DNA of 60,939 bases from Saccharothrix sp. (GCF_031180885.1 NZ_JAPSLK010000049.1:1-60939), one strand, 5' to 3'; positions 40,096 through 49,911 are shown, counted from the stretch's first letter. A program made the numbers and translations. Notes: generated by a model from the letters alone, not told the origin.

Positions 40096-42644
40096 CCCGC
40101 TCCGCAACACTGCCGGATCAGCTCCGGTGTGAGCGGACCTCCCTGAGGGTGCGTGACGATCAGTCGGAGCCCTTCACTCTTCGCCGTTTCCTGGAGTTCC
40201 TCGGGAAAGCACTCCGAACGCCACGGTGGGTAGCGGATGCCGTGCACGGCTGCGGGATTGCGCTGGAGGTGGTCCGCGATGCTCGGATAGCAGACCCGCA
40301 GGATGCTCCACAGCGCCAGCGTGTCGGCGTCGACGGTGATCGCTTCCAGCGTTCGAACGGCGCGGAGCATGCTGTAGGTGTTGAGAAACAGCTTGGTACT
40401 GCGAGGGTTCGGTGTGAGCAACGGCGCGAACTTCAGCAGTTGGTGTTCGGTGGCCTGCCTGGTCTTTACCTCGTCGACCGCCAACGCGGCGTGGGCTGCC
40501 ACCGCTTCCCGGACGCTGGGATCCTCGATGTCGGCCAACGTCTCGAGAATCTGGGCCTCGCTTCCCTTCGCGTCGTCCAGCTTGGCTTTCGCGGCAGCGA
40601 CCGCGTCCGAGGCCGCCGGTTCGGCCAAATCCAGCAGCCGTCCGAGGAAACCGTGCTGAGCACTGGTGCTCAACGCGGGCATCGGGACGCTGAGTTGGAA
40701 AAGCTTGTCCAGGAACTGGTACCCGATCGAGTTGTGCGCCTTGTCGCCGTCGGCAAACGCACCGTACGCGCAGGCGAAGCTCTTGCGCAGCCACACACCG
40801 TCCGCCGAGACGACGAAGTAGGCCTGTTTTTGCCGGGTGTCCCTGACGAGGGTCTGCACGGTCTCGAGCAGTTCGACCACGTAGTCGTCCTTGCACCTGT
40901 CCAGGTCGTCGATGAAGAACACGACCGGTCTCCTCGACTGGCCCAGCAGCCAGCCGAAGTGCCTGGTGACGCGGTGCAGCGGGTTCGAGTCCGACTGCTC
41001 GAAGAGGCGCGCGCCCCTGGCCGAGTTCCACAGCAGCACGCGGCTCGCCACTTTCGCGCCTGTCCAGACCACCAGGACAGCGGTGGTGACCGGACCGATC
41101 ACCCTCAACACGTCGATCTTCGGTGTCGAACCGAACAGAAGCTGGACGATGGCGCCAATGCCCACTGCGCCGACGAGCAGCAGGACCAGCGCCAAGATGA
41201 AGGGCGCCCCCGACTGCCGGGCACGTTCGCAGGTCTCCTTGAGACGCAACCAGTGTCGGGCCCACCAGCTTCGGTCGTCGACGATCGCCTGACGGGTGGT
41301 GGTGAGCAGCGCCCACCACGGAGGGGAAAGGCGAGACTGCTGCCAGGCGTCGAACCGCACCACCAAAAAGTCGTTCTTCAGGCACTTGTCCAGCAGGTTC
41401 AGCAGGCTGCTCTTGCCTGATCCCCACACTCCATCGAGATGCACGAGCAATGAGGTGTCTTCATGCCGCTGCCGTGTCTCGCCGATCCGATCGGCGAGCA
41501 CCTTGGCCAACGCGTCTCGCTTGAGGAGATCCACCTGGGCTGGAGCATCGGTCGACCAGGCCACGTCGGTGCCGACGGCAGGCGTGGAGTCGGCGCGGAC
41601 GAGGTACGGGCCGATGTCAGCGGCGGCACGTTCACTGACGTCGTCCAGCGCGATCACGGCGTAGGCGCCGACCGTGCTGAGCAGGCTGCCCAGTTGTACG
41701 AGGTGTGACCCGGCTATGGGCTCCCAAGCGGTGACTTGGTCGAACAGGTAACCCTGATCCGGTTCGAACTCGGCGGTGATGAGGAGCTCATGGAGACCGT
41801 AGGCATCGTGCAGATCGAGCCGGTGCACCCCCTCCGTGAACTGAGACAGTGCATGGAGGGCGGTGGATCGACGACCTGTTCCGGGTCGCCCGACGAGCAC
41901 CACGATGCGGTGTCGTGCCAGCGCATCCGTCAGCCTGGCCATCACCTCGTCGAAACCAGCTGCCGACCGTCCCGCGACGACAAGTTCCTCTGCGGAGACA
42001 CGGACACCTCGGGCTTGGGGCAAGTCCAGCACCGAAACGACTTCGGACCGCGAGACCGGGAGGCTGGATTCGGGCAGCCACAGCCACGCGGGTTCCAGGA
42101 AGCTGTCGTCCGACGCGTCGATTCGGCGGTAGGGCCTGGAGGCAGTACCGGGATTCTGGCGAATCACCTCGGAGTAGAAGTGGTCTGAGGCGATCATGGC
42201 CACGGCGCCGTCAGTCCGCCACAACGCCAGCCCCGCCTCCTGGACGTCCAGGAGGCGGGAGGCCAGGTCGACCGGTTGGCCGGCCCAGCCGGACCCGTTC
42301 TTCCGGATCTCGCCCGCGTGCACGGCGACCCGCAACTTGATCCTCTCCCCGCCCGACCTGGTCGCGTCGTACCTCAGGACCTCCACGACCAGCTGGTCGG
42401 GCAGCTTGTCCGCGAGCGTGCTCTTGGGGACGGTGGGCGGCAGCACCAGGATCAACGCGCCGTCACCTCGGTCTTCGATCTCACCGTCGCCGAGATCGAC
42501 GCCAATCCTGCTGAACGCCCGCTGCAACAGGTAGTGGAGACTGTCGTGCAGATCGGGTAACCGGCGAAGTTGCTCGCGTGGAACTTCGGGATCCACGGCA
42601 TCCACGGCCATGATGGTTCGATGCTCCGTCGGCGCAACTGGCAC
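40092..42644 (-). CDS. Cyclase-homology/KAP P-loop NTPase membrane protein, candidate defence protein
   Basis: An 850-residue protein from GTG 42644 (an ATG at 42791 would add 49 residues). Residues ~8-180 look like a degenerate class III nucleotide-cyclase-homology domain (HRTIMAVDAVD, GEIEDRGDGALILVLPP, LRVAVHAGEI). A first P-loop-like segment, LVGRPGTGRRSTALHAL, is near 250. A KAP-type NTPase follows: Walker A GVWGSGKSSLLNLLDKC near 407, two transmembrane helices inserted around 490-545, and Walker B VVFFIDDLDRCKDDYV near 575. KAP NTPases include phage-exclusion proteins such as PifA. The gene is solitary, flanked by IS and gene remnants. The defence role is inferred from architecture and location. 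Confidence 0.8.
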   Translation of the reverse strand: MPVAPTEHRTIMAVDAVDPEVPREQLRRLPDLHDSLHYLLQRAFSRIGVDLGDGEIEDRGDGALILVLPPTVPKSTLADKLPDQLVVEVLRYDATRSGGERIKLRVAVHAGEIRKNGSGWAGQPVDLASRLLDVQEAGLALWRTDGAVAMIASDHFYSEVIRQNPGTASRPYRRIDASDDSFLEPAWLWLPESSLPVSRSEVVSVLDLPQARGVRVSAEELVVAGRSAAGFDEVMARLTDALARHRIVVLVGRPGTGRRSTALHALSQFTEGVHRLDLHDAYGLHELLITAEFEPDQGYLFDQVTAWEPIAGSHLVQLGSLLSTVGAYAVIALDDVSERAAADIGPYLVRADSTPAVGTDVAWSTDAPAQVDLLKRDALAKVLADRIGETRQRHEDTSLLVHLDGVWGSGKSSLLNLLDKCLKNDFLVVRFDAWQQSRLSPPWWALLTTTRQAIVDDRSWWARHWLRLKETCERARQSGAPFILALVLLLVGAVGIGAIVQLLFGSTPKIDVLRVIGPVTTAVLVVWTGAKVASRVLLWNSARGARLFEQSDSNPLHRVTRHFGWLLGQSRRPVVFFIDDLDRCKDDYVVELLETVQTLVRDTRQKQAYFVVSADGVWLRKSFACAYGAFADGDKAHNSIGYQFLDKLFQLSVPMPALSTSAQHGFLGRLLDLAEPAASDAVAAAKAKLDDAKGSEAQILETLADIEDPSVREAVAAHAALAVDEVKTRQATEHQLLKFAPLLTPNPRSTKLFLNTYSMLRAVRTLEAITVDADTLALWSILRVCYPSIADHLQRNPAAVHGIRYPPWRSECFPEELQETAKSEGLRLIVTHPQGGPLTPELIRQCCGAG

Positions 42645-43398
42645 GAGCCCTCCCACGACATCAGCCCGGCACGGTCGGCCTGGCGGCGCTGTGTCGATTA
42701 TCGGAGTACCGGTGGCCGAATGTCCCCGCCACACGACGTTCGCAAGGCCACCGAACGGTGATCCCGCGAACGTCCGATCACCTCTGCCCATGTCTTGAGA
42801 TCAGTACCAGGCCCACCCCTTGCCGTCCGGCCGGTGCCACAGACCGTCGCCGTTGGTGTAGCTGCCGTCCGTCGCCTCCTCGCGGTTGGGGTTCGAGCCG
42901 CCGGAGTGGACCCCGCCGTTACCGCCGTTGCGCTTGCCTCGTCCGCCGGGCTTGTCGCCGCGGGTGCCGAGGCCGACCCGGCTCGTGGGTCTTGCGCCAC
43001 TGGCACAGGAATTGTCTTCCAACGCACTCCCATGCCGCTGATCGAGCACGAGGACGAACGTCCGCTTCTGCCGACGAGCGGATGCTCAGGAGCTGCTGCC
43101 CGCCTGCCTGGTGACGATCGAGCGCGAGCAGTGTCGGGTCGATCTCGCGACGTCGAGGTTCGACCTGATCACTTTGGTCGTCGGATGGTCAGGACCCAGC
43201 ACCCGCTCGCCGCCGCCCGGCGGCGTGCCGGCGCCCGCACCACGGTGGAGTCCACGCTGACGGTTCACCCCACCGCGCCCACGTCGTCGCGGACCTGCGG
43301 CGACCGGGGTTGCCCAGCTGTATTGACCGCGAGCGTTGTCGACAGTGGGCGCGGTGGTTCTGTCTTTTGCTTCGGGCTGTGACCCGGCTCTTGTGTGG
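42645..43398. other. Region with two short minus-strand gene ends
   Basis: About 750 bp without a complete gene. A minus-strand frame ending at 42801 reads DGLWHRPDGKGWAWY before its stop and may be the 3' end of a lost gene. Another, around 43086-43200, reads ERVLGPDHPTTKVIRSNLD, the sequence of a tetratricopeptide-repeat (NB-ARC/TPR-type) protein end. Both are fragments. Confidence 0.45.
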
Positions 43399-44708
43399 TC
43401 AGCCGACGGTGACAGCCTCAGCGGGGTCTGTCTCGTCCGCGATCACGGAGGGGGTGTTCTTGGGGCCGAGGAGGGCGATGTAGGCGAGTAGGGCGCCCAT
43501 GATGGCGGCGCCTGCCCACATCGCCTGCTGCCAGCCGTCGACGAAGGATTGGTGGGCTGCGCGGAGCAGGTCCTGTGCGTGCGGGCCGGTGCTGCCCGCC
43601 GCCTCGACGGCGTTGGCGACACCTTGCCTGGCGGTGTCCGCGGCGCCTTGGGGGATGCCGTGCAGCTTGTCCTCGATGGAGTTGCGGTAGCCGGCGGACA
43701 CGAGTGCGCCGAGCAGGGCGACGCCGAGTGCGGTGCCGAATTCGCGGGTGACGTCGTTGAGGGCGGAAGCGACACCCTGCTTCTCGCGCGGCAGGGAGGC
43801 GGTGATGGCCTCCGTGGACGGGGTCATCGACAAACCCATGCCGACGCCCATGGCGAGCAGGCCGGGCAGGACGGAGAGGTAGCCGCCGCCGGCGGAGACG
43901 AACAGTGCCATGAGCGCCATGCCGACGCCGGCCAGTGCGATGCCCACGACCATGGTCGAGCGTGCGCCGATGCCTGCGGCCAGCTTGAGGGCCAGGCCGG
44001 AGGCCGTCATCATCGCGAGGGCCATGGGCATCATCGCGACCGTGGACAGCAGGCCCGACCAGCCGAGTACGGCCTGGAAGAACGGGAAGAGGACCACGCC
44101 GATGCCCGCTTGGACACCGAAGACCACCAGCAGAGCGAGCGAGCCGCCCGACAGTCCGCGCTCCCGGAACAGGCTCACGTCCAGCAGCGAGGCGTCGCGG
44201 CGGTGCAGCTCCCAGGCCACGAAGCCGAGGGCGGCGACGAGGCCGACGGTCAGGCTGATCAGTGTCGCGGGCGCGGTCCAGCCGCGTTCGGGGCCTTCCT
44301 GCAAGACGAAGATGAGGCCGGTCACGGCGATCACGGAGACAAGGGCGCCGAGGCCGGTAGCCACCAGGACCCGGCGCGCGGTCGCGCTTCGGCCGTCGGC
44401 CAGGGTGATGGTGAACCGCAGATCCCCGTCCGTCGACGGGGCGGCGGTCTCGGCCGCGGCCACCCCGCCGAAGATGACGCGCCCTTCGTTATGGCGCACG
44501 TGCTCCCGGCCCACCGCAGGATCTCTGGGGGCGGTGTGCCGTCCAAAACGATGAAGTCGTGCATGGCCTCCGCCGGCGCGTTGCGCGGGGAACCGCTGTC
44601 GATTACGACGACCGAGCGGGGGGAGCGGGCGAGCATCAGCGCACCATTCAGCCCCGCGGCGCTCCCACCGATCACCACCACGTCGATTCCCACCGGGCAG
44701 TGCGTCAC
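43399..44708 (-). pseudogene. Chimera of a thioredoxin-reductase-like enzyme and a DHA2 MFS transporter
   Basis: Starting with GTG 44708, VDVVVIGGSAAGLNGALMLA-type sequence is the FAD-binding N-terminus of a thioredoxin-reductase-like oxidoreductase. A shift near 44510 moves it to the frame with HNEGRVIFGGVAAAE and DGRSATARRVLVATGL, still the same enzyme. Directly after VATG the sequence becomes LGALVSVIAVTGLIFVLQEG and continues as the last eight or so helices of an EmrB/QacA-type MFS protein to its natural end. The second half of the enzyme and the first half of the transporter are missing, as expected from one deletion between two adjacent genes. Confidence 0.75.
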
Positions 44709-45042
44709 TCGGGTACGGAGATGTCGTCACAGCCATGGCCTCCTGCCTTTCTCGTGCACTGGTCCCAGACGTTGCGGACCATGTGCACACGACGCTAAGC
44801 CCGGCTTGCCGCTAAGGCATACGATGTTGCCTATGACGCAAGAAGATGGGGACCTGGACAGCGCCACGTAGTGGCCATAGCCACCTCCGAAGCTTTGACC
44901 TTGGACTGAAAACCCTTGTGAGGTCACGGATCCGATGGTCATGACGGTGACGAAGGCCGCCACGCCGGTATCCACTCACCAACGCGCGACGGCGAGCGCG
45001 GACCCGAGCCACCGGCCCCGTCGCGGACGAGGACCACCGGTG

Positions 45043-45430
45043 AACCCCAGCCCACCGACTACTGGCTGTCCACCCTGCGCACCGACATCCGGCTACGCGA
45101 CCTGGTCGAGATCGCCAAGATCCGCTGGCGCATCGAACACGACTACCGCGAACTCACAGACGGCCTCAACCTGGACCACTTCGAAGGCCGCTCCTGGACC
45201 GGCTGGCACCGCCACGTCACCCTCGCCTCCGTCGCCCAGGCCATCTGCACCAAGCTGCGCCGCATTCCAAAAGTCCCTGCGCGGGACTGACCCTCTACGC
45301 CGTCCTGCGCGAACTCCGACACCTACTCGCGGCCTGGACCGGCCGCTGCCACACCTGCCGACAACCAGTCCAGGCCACGACCCAACCCACCGAAACCCCA
45401 GGTCAACAGCACCTGACAAAGCCCTACTAG
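45043..45430 (+). pseudogene. IS701-family transposase C-terminal remnant
   Basis: The frame TDYWLSTLRTDIRLRDLVEI, KIRWRIEHDYRELTDGLNLD, HFEGRSWTGWHRHVTLASVA is the end of the IS701 DDE domain with its conserved Glu. After KVPARD the frame stops. The next frame continues with LYAVLRELRHLLAAWTGRCH and a CxxC pair, the usual IS701 tail, so there is also a frameshift. The upstream two thirds are absent. 44709-45042 shows nothing further. Confidence 0.75.
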
Positions 45431-45447
45431 AACGTCGCCGGAAGTGA

Positions 45448-45620
45448 CGCCCCCTCCGGCGGGCAACGGGATCACCGGTATGCGCGAGCGCGCCGCCGCA
45501 CTGGGCGGCTGGGCGACTGCCGGATCGTCACCCGACGGCGGGCGGCGGGTCCACGCCCGCCTGCCCTTCGGTGCGGCCGCCGACCACCCGACTGCGAGCG
45601 ACTTGGAGCCCATCCCGTGA
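45448..45620 (+). pseudogene. C-terminal end of a sensor histidine kinase
   Basis: GNGITGMRERAAALGGWATA is the G2-box end of a NarL-system HATPase domain, followed by RRVHARLPFGAAADH to a stop at 45620. Everything upstream is gone; the break lies at the IS701 remnant. The stop overlaps the response-regulator GTG as GTGA, showing the original kinase-regulator operon. Confidence 0.7.
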
Positions 45621-46283
45621 TCCGAGTGGTGCTCGCCGACGACCAGGCCTTGGTTCGCGCGAGCTTCCGGGCGCTGCTGGACGCCGAGCCGGACATCGAG
45701 GTCGTCGGTGAGGCGGGCGACGGCGCGCACGCGGTCCGGTTGGCGAGGCAGATTCGCCCGGACGTGATCCTGGTGGACATCCGGATGCCCGGTGTGGACG
45801 GTCTGGCCGCCACCCGGCAGATCGCCGGCGACCCGACGCCGTCCGGGGTTCGGATCGTCGTGCTCACCACGTTCGAGCTGGACGAGTACGTCGGCGAGGC
45901 CCTGCGCGGCGGTGCTGCCGGTTTCCTGGTGAAGAACACCCGTGCCCGCCGAACTCGTCCGCGCTGTCCGGGTGGTGGCAGCCGGTGAGGGCCTGCTCTC
46001 ACCGAGCGTCACGCGCGGGGTGATCGAGCAGTTCGCGGCCCGGACCGCCGTCCCCGCGGTCCCGCGGCTGCCGGCCGAACTCGTCAACCGGGAACGGGAC
46101 GTGGTCGCGCCGGCCGCCACGGGCCTGTCCGACGACGAGATCGCCGCACGCTTGGTGGTGAGCCCCGCCACGGCCAAGACCCACGTATCACGCGCGATGG
46201 TCGAACTCGGCGCCAGGGACCGCGCCCAGGTGGTGGTGTTCGCCTACGAGGCCGGCCTGGTCCGCCCGGGCTGGCTACCTTGA
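45617..46283 (+). pseudogene. NarL/LuxR-type response regulator, frameshifted
   Basis: The GTG at 45617 begins IRVVLADDQALVRASFRALL, a receiver domain with the phosphoacceptor Asp in VILVDIRMPGVDG and Lys in GFLVKNT. There the frame breaks near 45940. The next frame carries PAELVRAVRVVAAGEGLLSP and the LuxR helix-turn-helix, TGLSDDEIAARLVVSPATAK with THVSRAMVELGARDRAQVVV, to a stop at 46283. Both halves are otherwise complete. Together with the truncated kinase this two-component system is dead, unless the frameshift is a sequencing error. Confidence 0.75.
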
Positions 46284-46452
46284 CGGTTCACGCCGCCGCC
46301 CAACCCATCGCGGACGTCCCGAACTGCGTGCGCCGGCGCAGCGAGCCGCCGATCAACGCCGCGCCGGACGTCGTCGCCCGCACCGCCATGAACTCGCGCG
46401 TCCCACCGGCGAGACGGCACCGACGTCAGACCGCGGTCGGAGGCTCCTGATT

Positions 46453-46495
46453 GTCGCCCGCCGCGCCGAACGTCTGTCGCGGCGCGGCGGGCGAC
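46453..46495 (-). terminator. Terminator of the sugar-acid operon
   Basis: A 16-bp perfect stem (GTCGCCCGCCGCGCCG at 46453-46468 with its complement at 46480-46495) and an 11-base loop lies just beyond the stop of the minus-strand dehydrogenase gene at 46512. Confidence 0.75.
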
Positions 46496-46511
46496 GTGAT
46501 CGGGGCGGGGA

Positions 46512-47405
46512 TCAGGCGCGGGGATCCAGTACGTCGATGACGCGGGAGTCGTCGCGGGAGCCGTGGCCGGCGCGCTTGCCCAGCAGGTAGAGCTGTTCGG
46601 CCGCACCCGCGACGGGGGTGGCGACCCCGGCTTCGCGGGCCACGTCGGTGACGATGCCCATGTCCTTGACGAAGATGTCGAGCCTGCTGCGCACCGGTGG
46701 TTCGTCGGCCAGCATCCGGGGTCCGCGGTCGGCCAGCATGAACGACGCGGCGGCGCCCTTGCCCAGCACGTCCAACGCCGCTTGCGGATCCACTCCCAGC
46801 GCCTTGGCGAGGGTGAGGGCTTCCGCGGCTGCCGCGATGTGCACGCCGCACAGCAACTGGTTCACGACCTTCATGGCCTGTCCGTCGCCGGGGCGCGGTC
46901 CGACGTGGGCCACCGACGACGCGAGGCGGTCGAGCACGGGGCGGCAGCGGTCCAGGACCGCGGTCTCCGCGCCCACCATGACGACCAGGTCGCCCTTGCC
47001 GGCACGGACCGGCCCGCCGCTGACGGGGGCGTCCAGCACGGCGACGTCCAGCGCGGCGAGGCGCGAAGCGGTGTCCCGCACGACGGCGGGTCCGACGGTG
47101 CTGGTGAGGATCACCACCGCGCCTGGCGACAGCACCGGCGCGACGCCGTCCGGGCCGAACAACGACGCCTGGAGCTGGGCGGCGTCGCGGACGGCGAGCA
47201 CGACCGCGTCGGCGCCCTTCGCGGCGTCCGCGGGCGAGGCGCCGACCGCCGCACCGGCTTCGCGCAGTTCCACCACGCGGTCGGCGGCGACATCGAACAC
47301 CGTGACGTCGTGGAACGGCAGCAGTCGTCGGCACATGGGGGCGCCCATCGCGCCGAGCCCGAGGAACGCGACGGAACGGACGGGGGAGAGGGTAGGGGTG
47401 GTCAT
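46512..47405 (-). CDS. NAD(P)-dependent 3-hydroxyacid dehydrogenase (LtnD/3-hydroxyisobutyrate dehydrogenase family)
   Basis: A 297-residue beta-hydroxyacid dehydrogenase. The dinucleotide motif is VAFLGLGAMGAPMCRRLLP at residues 11-29; LDAPVSGGPVRAGKGDLVVM near 122-141 and the catalytic Lys in DGQAMKVVNQLL near 178 are diagnostic. In operons with a DUF1537 kinase such enzymes oxidise four-carbon sugar acids (L-threonate or D-erythronate type). It is the last gene of a three-gene operon, followed by a strong terminator. The exact sugar acid is not visible. Confidence 0.9.
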   Translation of the reverse strand: MTTPTLSPVRSVAFLGLGAMGAPMCRRLLPFHDVTVFDVAADRVVELREAGAAVGASPADAAKGADAVVLAVRDAAQLQASLFGPDGVAPVLSPGAVVILTSTVGPAVVRDTASRLAALDVAVLDAPVSGGPVRAGKGDLVVMVGAETAVLDRCRPVLDRLASSVAHVGPRPGDGQAMKVVNQLLCGVHIAAAAEALTLAKALGVDPQAALDVLGKGAAASFMLADRGPRMLADEPPVRSRLDIFVKDMGIVTDVAREAGVATPVAGAAEQLYLLGKRAGHGSRDDSRVIDVLDPRA

Positions 47406-47412
47406 CGGTGCC

Positions 47413-48270
47413 TCACTTCAGCGACGAGGACGGGGCGGGACTGGTGGGGGCGAGTTCGAGCGCGGTGCGGTGCGCCACCCGTTCGACGGCACGACGGCCG
47501 GCGGCCAGGACGCCCGCGAGGTCGTGGCCGTCATCGGGCAACGCCTCTTCGACCGCCGCGAGGAACGCCTGCCGAAGTTCGGTGTTGACGTTGACCTTCG
47601 CCACGCCGCGGTCGAGTGCCGCCTCTCGGTCGGCCGGCGGGAGCCCGCTCGCGCCGTGCAGCACCAGCGGAACCGGGCAGGACGCGTGGATCTCCGCCAA
47701 GCGGTCGAAGTCCAGCCGGACCGGAGTCGACGTGAACCCGTGGACGTTCCCGACCGCGACCGCGAGCGCGTCCACCCCGGTCTCCTCGACGAACCGGGCG
47801 GCCTCGCGCGGGTCGGTGAACGCGCCCGAGCGAGCATCGGTCGATCGGTCCTCATCGCCCGCCAGCGCGCCGAGCTCGCCCTCCACCCACGCGCCGGCCG
47901 CGTGCGCGAGCTCGGCGGCCTCGCGGGTCAGCTCGACGTTCTCCCGGAACGGCAGGTGGGAGCCGTCCACCATCACAGACGTGTAGCCGAGGTCCAGGCA
48001 CGCCCGGATCTCCTCCAGGTCCCGGCTGTGGTCGAGGTGGACGCCGATCCGCGCCGACGAATCCGCTGCGGCGGCCAGGGCGAGGTGCGCCAACGCCCAC
48101 CCGCCGTGCCGGAACCCGCTCGCCCCCGCCTGGAGGATCACCGGTGCGCCTGTGGCCTCGGCGGCGGCACGGATAGCCTGGACCGTTTCCAGGTTGTACG
48201 CCGTGAACCCGGCGACCGCCGTCCGCCCGCGAGCGGCCTCGGTCAACACTCCTGCTCCGCGCAGCAGCAT
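47413..48270 (-). CDS. Class II (fructose-bisphosphate/tagatose-type) aldolase
   Basis: A 285-residue zinc aldolase of the FbaA/KbaY type. The zinc ligands and active Asp are in IGVHLDHSRDLEEIRACLDL near residue 76-95; VMVDGSHLPFRENVELTREA near 100-119, the His in VGNVHGFTSTPV near 176 and PLVLHGASGLP near 205 are family landmarks. GGGAAGA precedes the ATG, which overlaps the kinase stop (ATGA). With the DUF1537 kinase it would cleave a phosphorylated keto-sugar acid, probably to dihydroxyacetone phosphate and a smaller product. This replaces the OtnC-type decarboxylating aldolase of the classical pathway. Confidence 0.88.
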   Translation of the reverse strand: MLLRGAGVLTEAARGRTAVAGFTAYNLETVQAIRAAAEATGAPVILQAGASGFRHGGWALAHLALAAAADSSARIGVHLDHSRDLEEIRACLDLGYTSVMVDGSHLPFRENVELTREAAELAHAAGAWVEGELGALAGDEDRSTDARSGAFTDPREAARFVEETGVDALAVAVGNVHGFTSTPVRLDFDRLAEIHASCPVPLVLHGASGLPPADREAALDRGVAKVNVNTELRQAFLAAVEEALPDDGHDLAGVLAAGRRAVERVAHRTALELAPTSPAPSSSLK

Positions 48271-49721
48271 CAGCGGTCTTCCCGCAGCGTGCGCACCACA
48301 CGGGCGAGGGAGTCGTCGTCGCCGACGTTGCCCGCGAACACGACGTACGGGATGCCGGTGGCGACGCCGCCGACCGGTGACCACAACGACACGATGCCCG
48401 GCAGGAGCGTGCCGCGAACCCACGCCCGCCGCATTCCGAGCCCGTCCGTCGCCACGTCGCTGGAGGTGATGCCGCCCTTGGCGACCACGAACCGCGGCGT
48501 GCGCCGACCGGCAACGGCGGCCACCACGTCGACGAGCGCCTTGGACACGTGCCGCGCGATGGCGAGGCTCTCCGCCGGGTCGGCGCCGGTCACCAGCCGA
48601 CGGGACGTGCGCACGACGGCGTCGGCGCGGTCCAAACAGGCCACGGCCTCTTCCGCGACGGTGGCCACGTGGGCGTCACGACGTTCGGGCGCGAGCAGTT
48701 CCGCCACGTCGAGCTCGATCTCCCGGATGCCGCCCTCCGACCGCAGGCGGTCGAGCTGGCGGGTGGTCAGCGAGACGTGGGAGCCGATGACCACCAAGCC
48801 GTGACGGCTCGCACCCGGACGGTCGACGGCGACCTGGGTGAGCGGTGGCCGCGCGGTCTGACCCGTCATGGCGCGGACGAACGAGGGGCCGGTCCGGTAC
48901 AGCAGCACCTTCCCCGACCGCTCGGCCGCGAGCGCGCCGAGGGCGACCACGCGCAGGTCGTCGTCGCAGACCGCGTTGACCACCGCGGGCCTGCCACCGT
49001 CGAGCGCGGACAGCAGGTCCGCCACGCGCCCCGGTCCGCCGACGCGGATGTCGGTCAGGCCGATGCTGACCACCTCGTCCGCCCGCCACCGGCCGTTCGA
49101 CCGTTCCTCGACGAACTCCCGCAGGTCGGAGCTGCGGTAGCCGAACGTGGCGTCCTTGGCGAACTCGCCGGCGGCGACCGGGAGCATCCCGTCGGCGGTG
49201 CGCATCCAGTGGACGTCGTCCACGGTGATCCGCCCGGCGTCCACGTACGCCGGGCACAGCACGAGGCCGTCCGGTGCGTGGCAGCCGTGGTCCACCAGCG
49301 ACCGGGCCAGCACGTCGGTCTCCAGCGGGAAGTGACCGCGCAACGTGGAGTCACCGCGGCTGAGCAGCGCGAACGGCCGCCCTTCGGCGCGTGCGACGGC
49401 GACCAGCGCGTCCACGACCTCGCGGTTGCGGGCCGCGGCGCTCTCCGGGGCGAGGCTGCGGGTGTTGGTCAGCACGTAGAACGCCGGGGTGTTCTGGCGC
49501 AACGCCCATCGCAGGTCGTCGGCCGACCAGCTGGTGAGCACCGGCAGGTCGCTGATGGTCTGCGTACCGGTGGGATCGTCGTCGAGCACGACGAGCGCGC
49601 GCTGCGACGCACCCGCCAGCCGGGCCACCTCGGCGGGTTCGACGGCGCGAACCGGGGGAAGTGGCCAGAGCAGACCGCTTTCTGGGACCGCGTGCGTCGG
49701 CGCGGTGGACGTGGGCATCAT
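48270..49721 (-). CDS. Four-carbon acid sugar kinase family protein (DUF1537)
   Basis: A 483-residue kinase of the OtnK/DtnK family. The N-terminal substrate domain starts with ALVVLDDDPTGTQTISDLPV near residue 42-61 and has SRGDSTLRGHFPLETDVLAR near 120-139. The C-terminal ATP domain has VVAKGGITSSDVATDGLGMR near 425-444 and GNVGDDDSLARVV at the end. It phosphorylates a keto sugar acid (3-keto-tetronate type). First gene of the operon, divergent from the MFS transporter; palindromes in between suggest GntR control. Confidence 0.92.
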   Translation of the reverse strand: MMPTSTAPTHAVPESGLLWPLPPVRAVEPAEVARLAGASQRALVVLDDDPTGTQTISDLPVLTSWSADDLRWALRQNTPAFYVLTNTRSLAPESAAARNREVVDALVAVARAEGRPFALLSRGDSTLRGHFPLETDVLARSLVDHGCHAPDGLVLCPAYVDAGRITVDDVHWMRTADGMLPVAAGEFAKDATFGYRSSDLREFVEERSNGRWRADEVVSIGLTDIRVGGPGRVADLLSALDGGRPAVVNAVCDDDLRVVALGALAAERSGKVLLYRTGPSFVRAMTGQTARPPLTQVAVDRPGASRHGLVVIGSHVSLTTRQLDRLRSEGGIREIELDVAELLAPERRDAHVATVAEEAVACLDRADAVVRTSRRLVTGADPAESLAIARHVSKALVDVVAAVAGRRTPRFVVAKGGITSSDVATDGLGMRRAWVRGTLLPGIVSLWSPVGGVATGIPYVVFAGNVGDDDSLARVVRTLREDR

Positions 49722-49743
49722 CGTGATCCGCCTTCGGAGGTGA

Positions 49744-49877
49744 TCTGACGTCTGACCAATGTAGCCCTCTGGTCACCCCTGCGAAACCCTCGCGACGTCG
49801 GAAACATGCCGGAAACCGGGTCTGGACAGGGTGTTAACCCGGTGGCATAGTACCGCCCAATCAAATCAGACGTCTGA
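49744..49877. promoter_or_regulatory. Two GACGTCTGA-type operators between kinase and transporter genes
   Basis: TCTGACGTCTGA (49744-49755) lies just upstream of the minus-strand kinase start. The perfect palindrome TCAGACGTCTGA (49866-49877) lies just upstream of the plus-strand transporter start. Each is followed within three bases by ACCAAT or TGACCAAT, so the two sites share an extended motif. One site per divergent promoter fits control by the FadR-type regulator encoded at 51332. Confidence 0.6.
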
Positions 49878-49911
49878 TGACCAATCCCGCCGCTCCACCA
49901 GGAGACGACCC

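Noticed and set aside
43399..44790. An intact 463-residue transporter
   Set aside because: The first ~150 residues are oxidoreductase sequence in two frames and the first transporter helices are missing, so this is a chimeric pseudogene.
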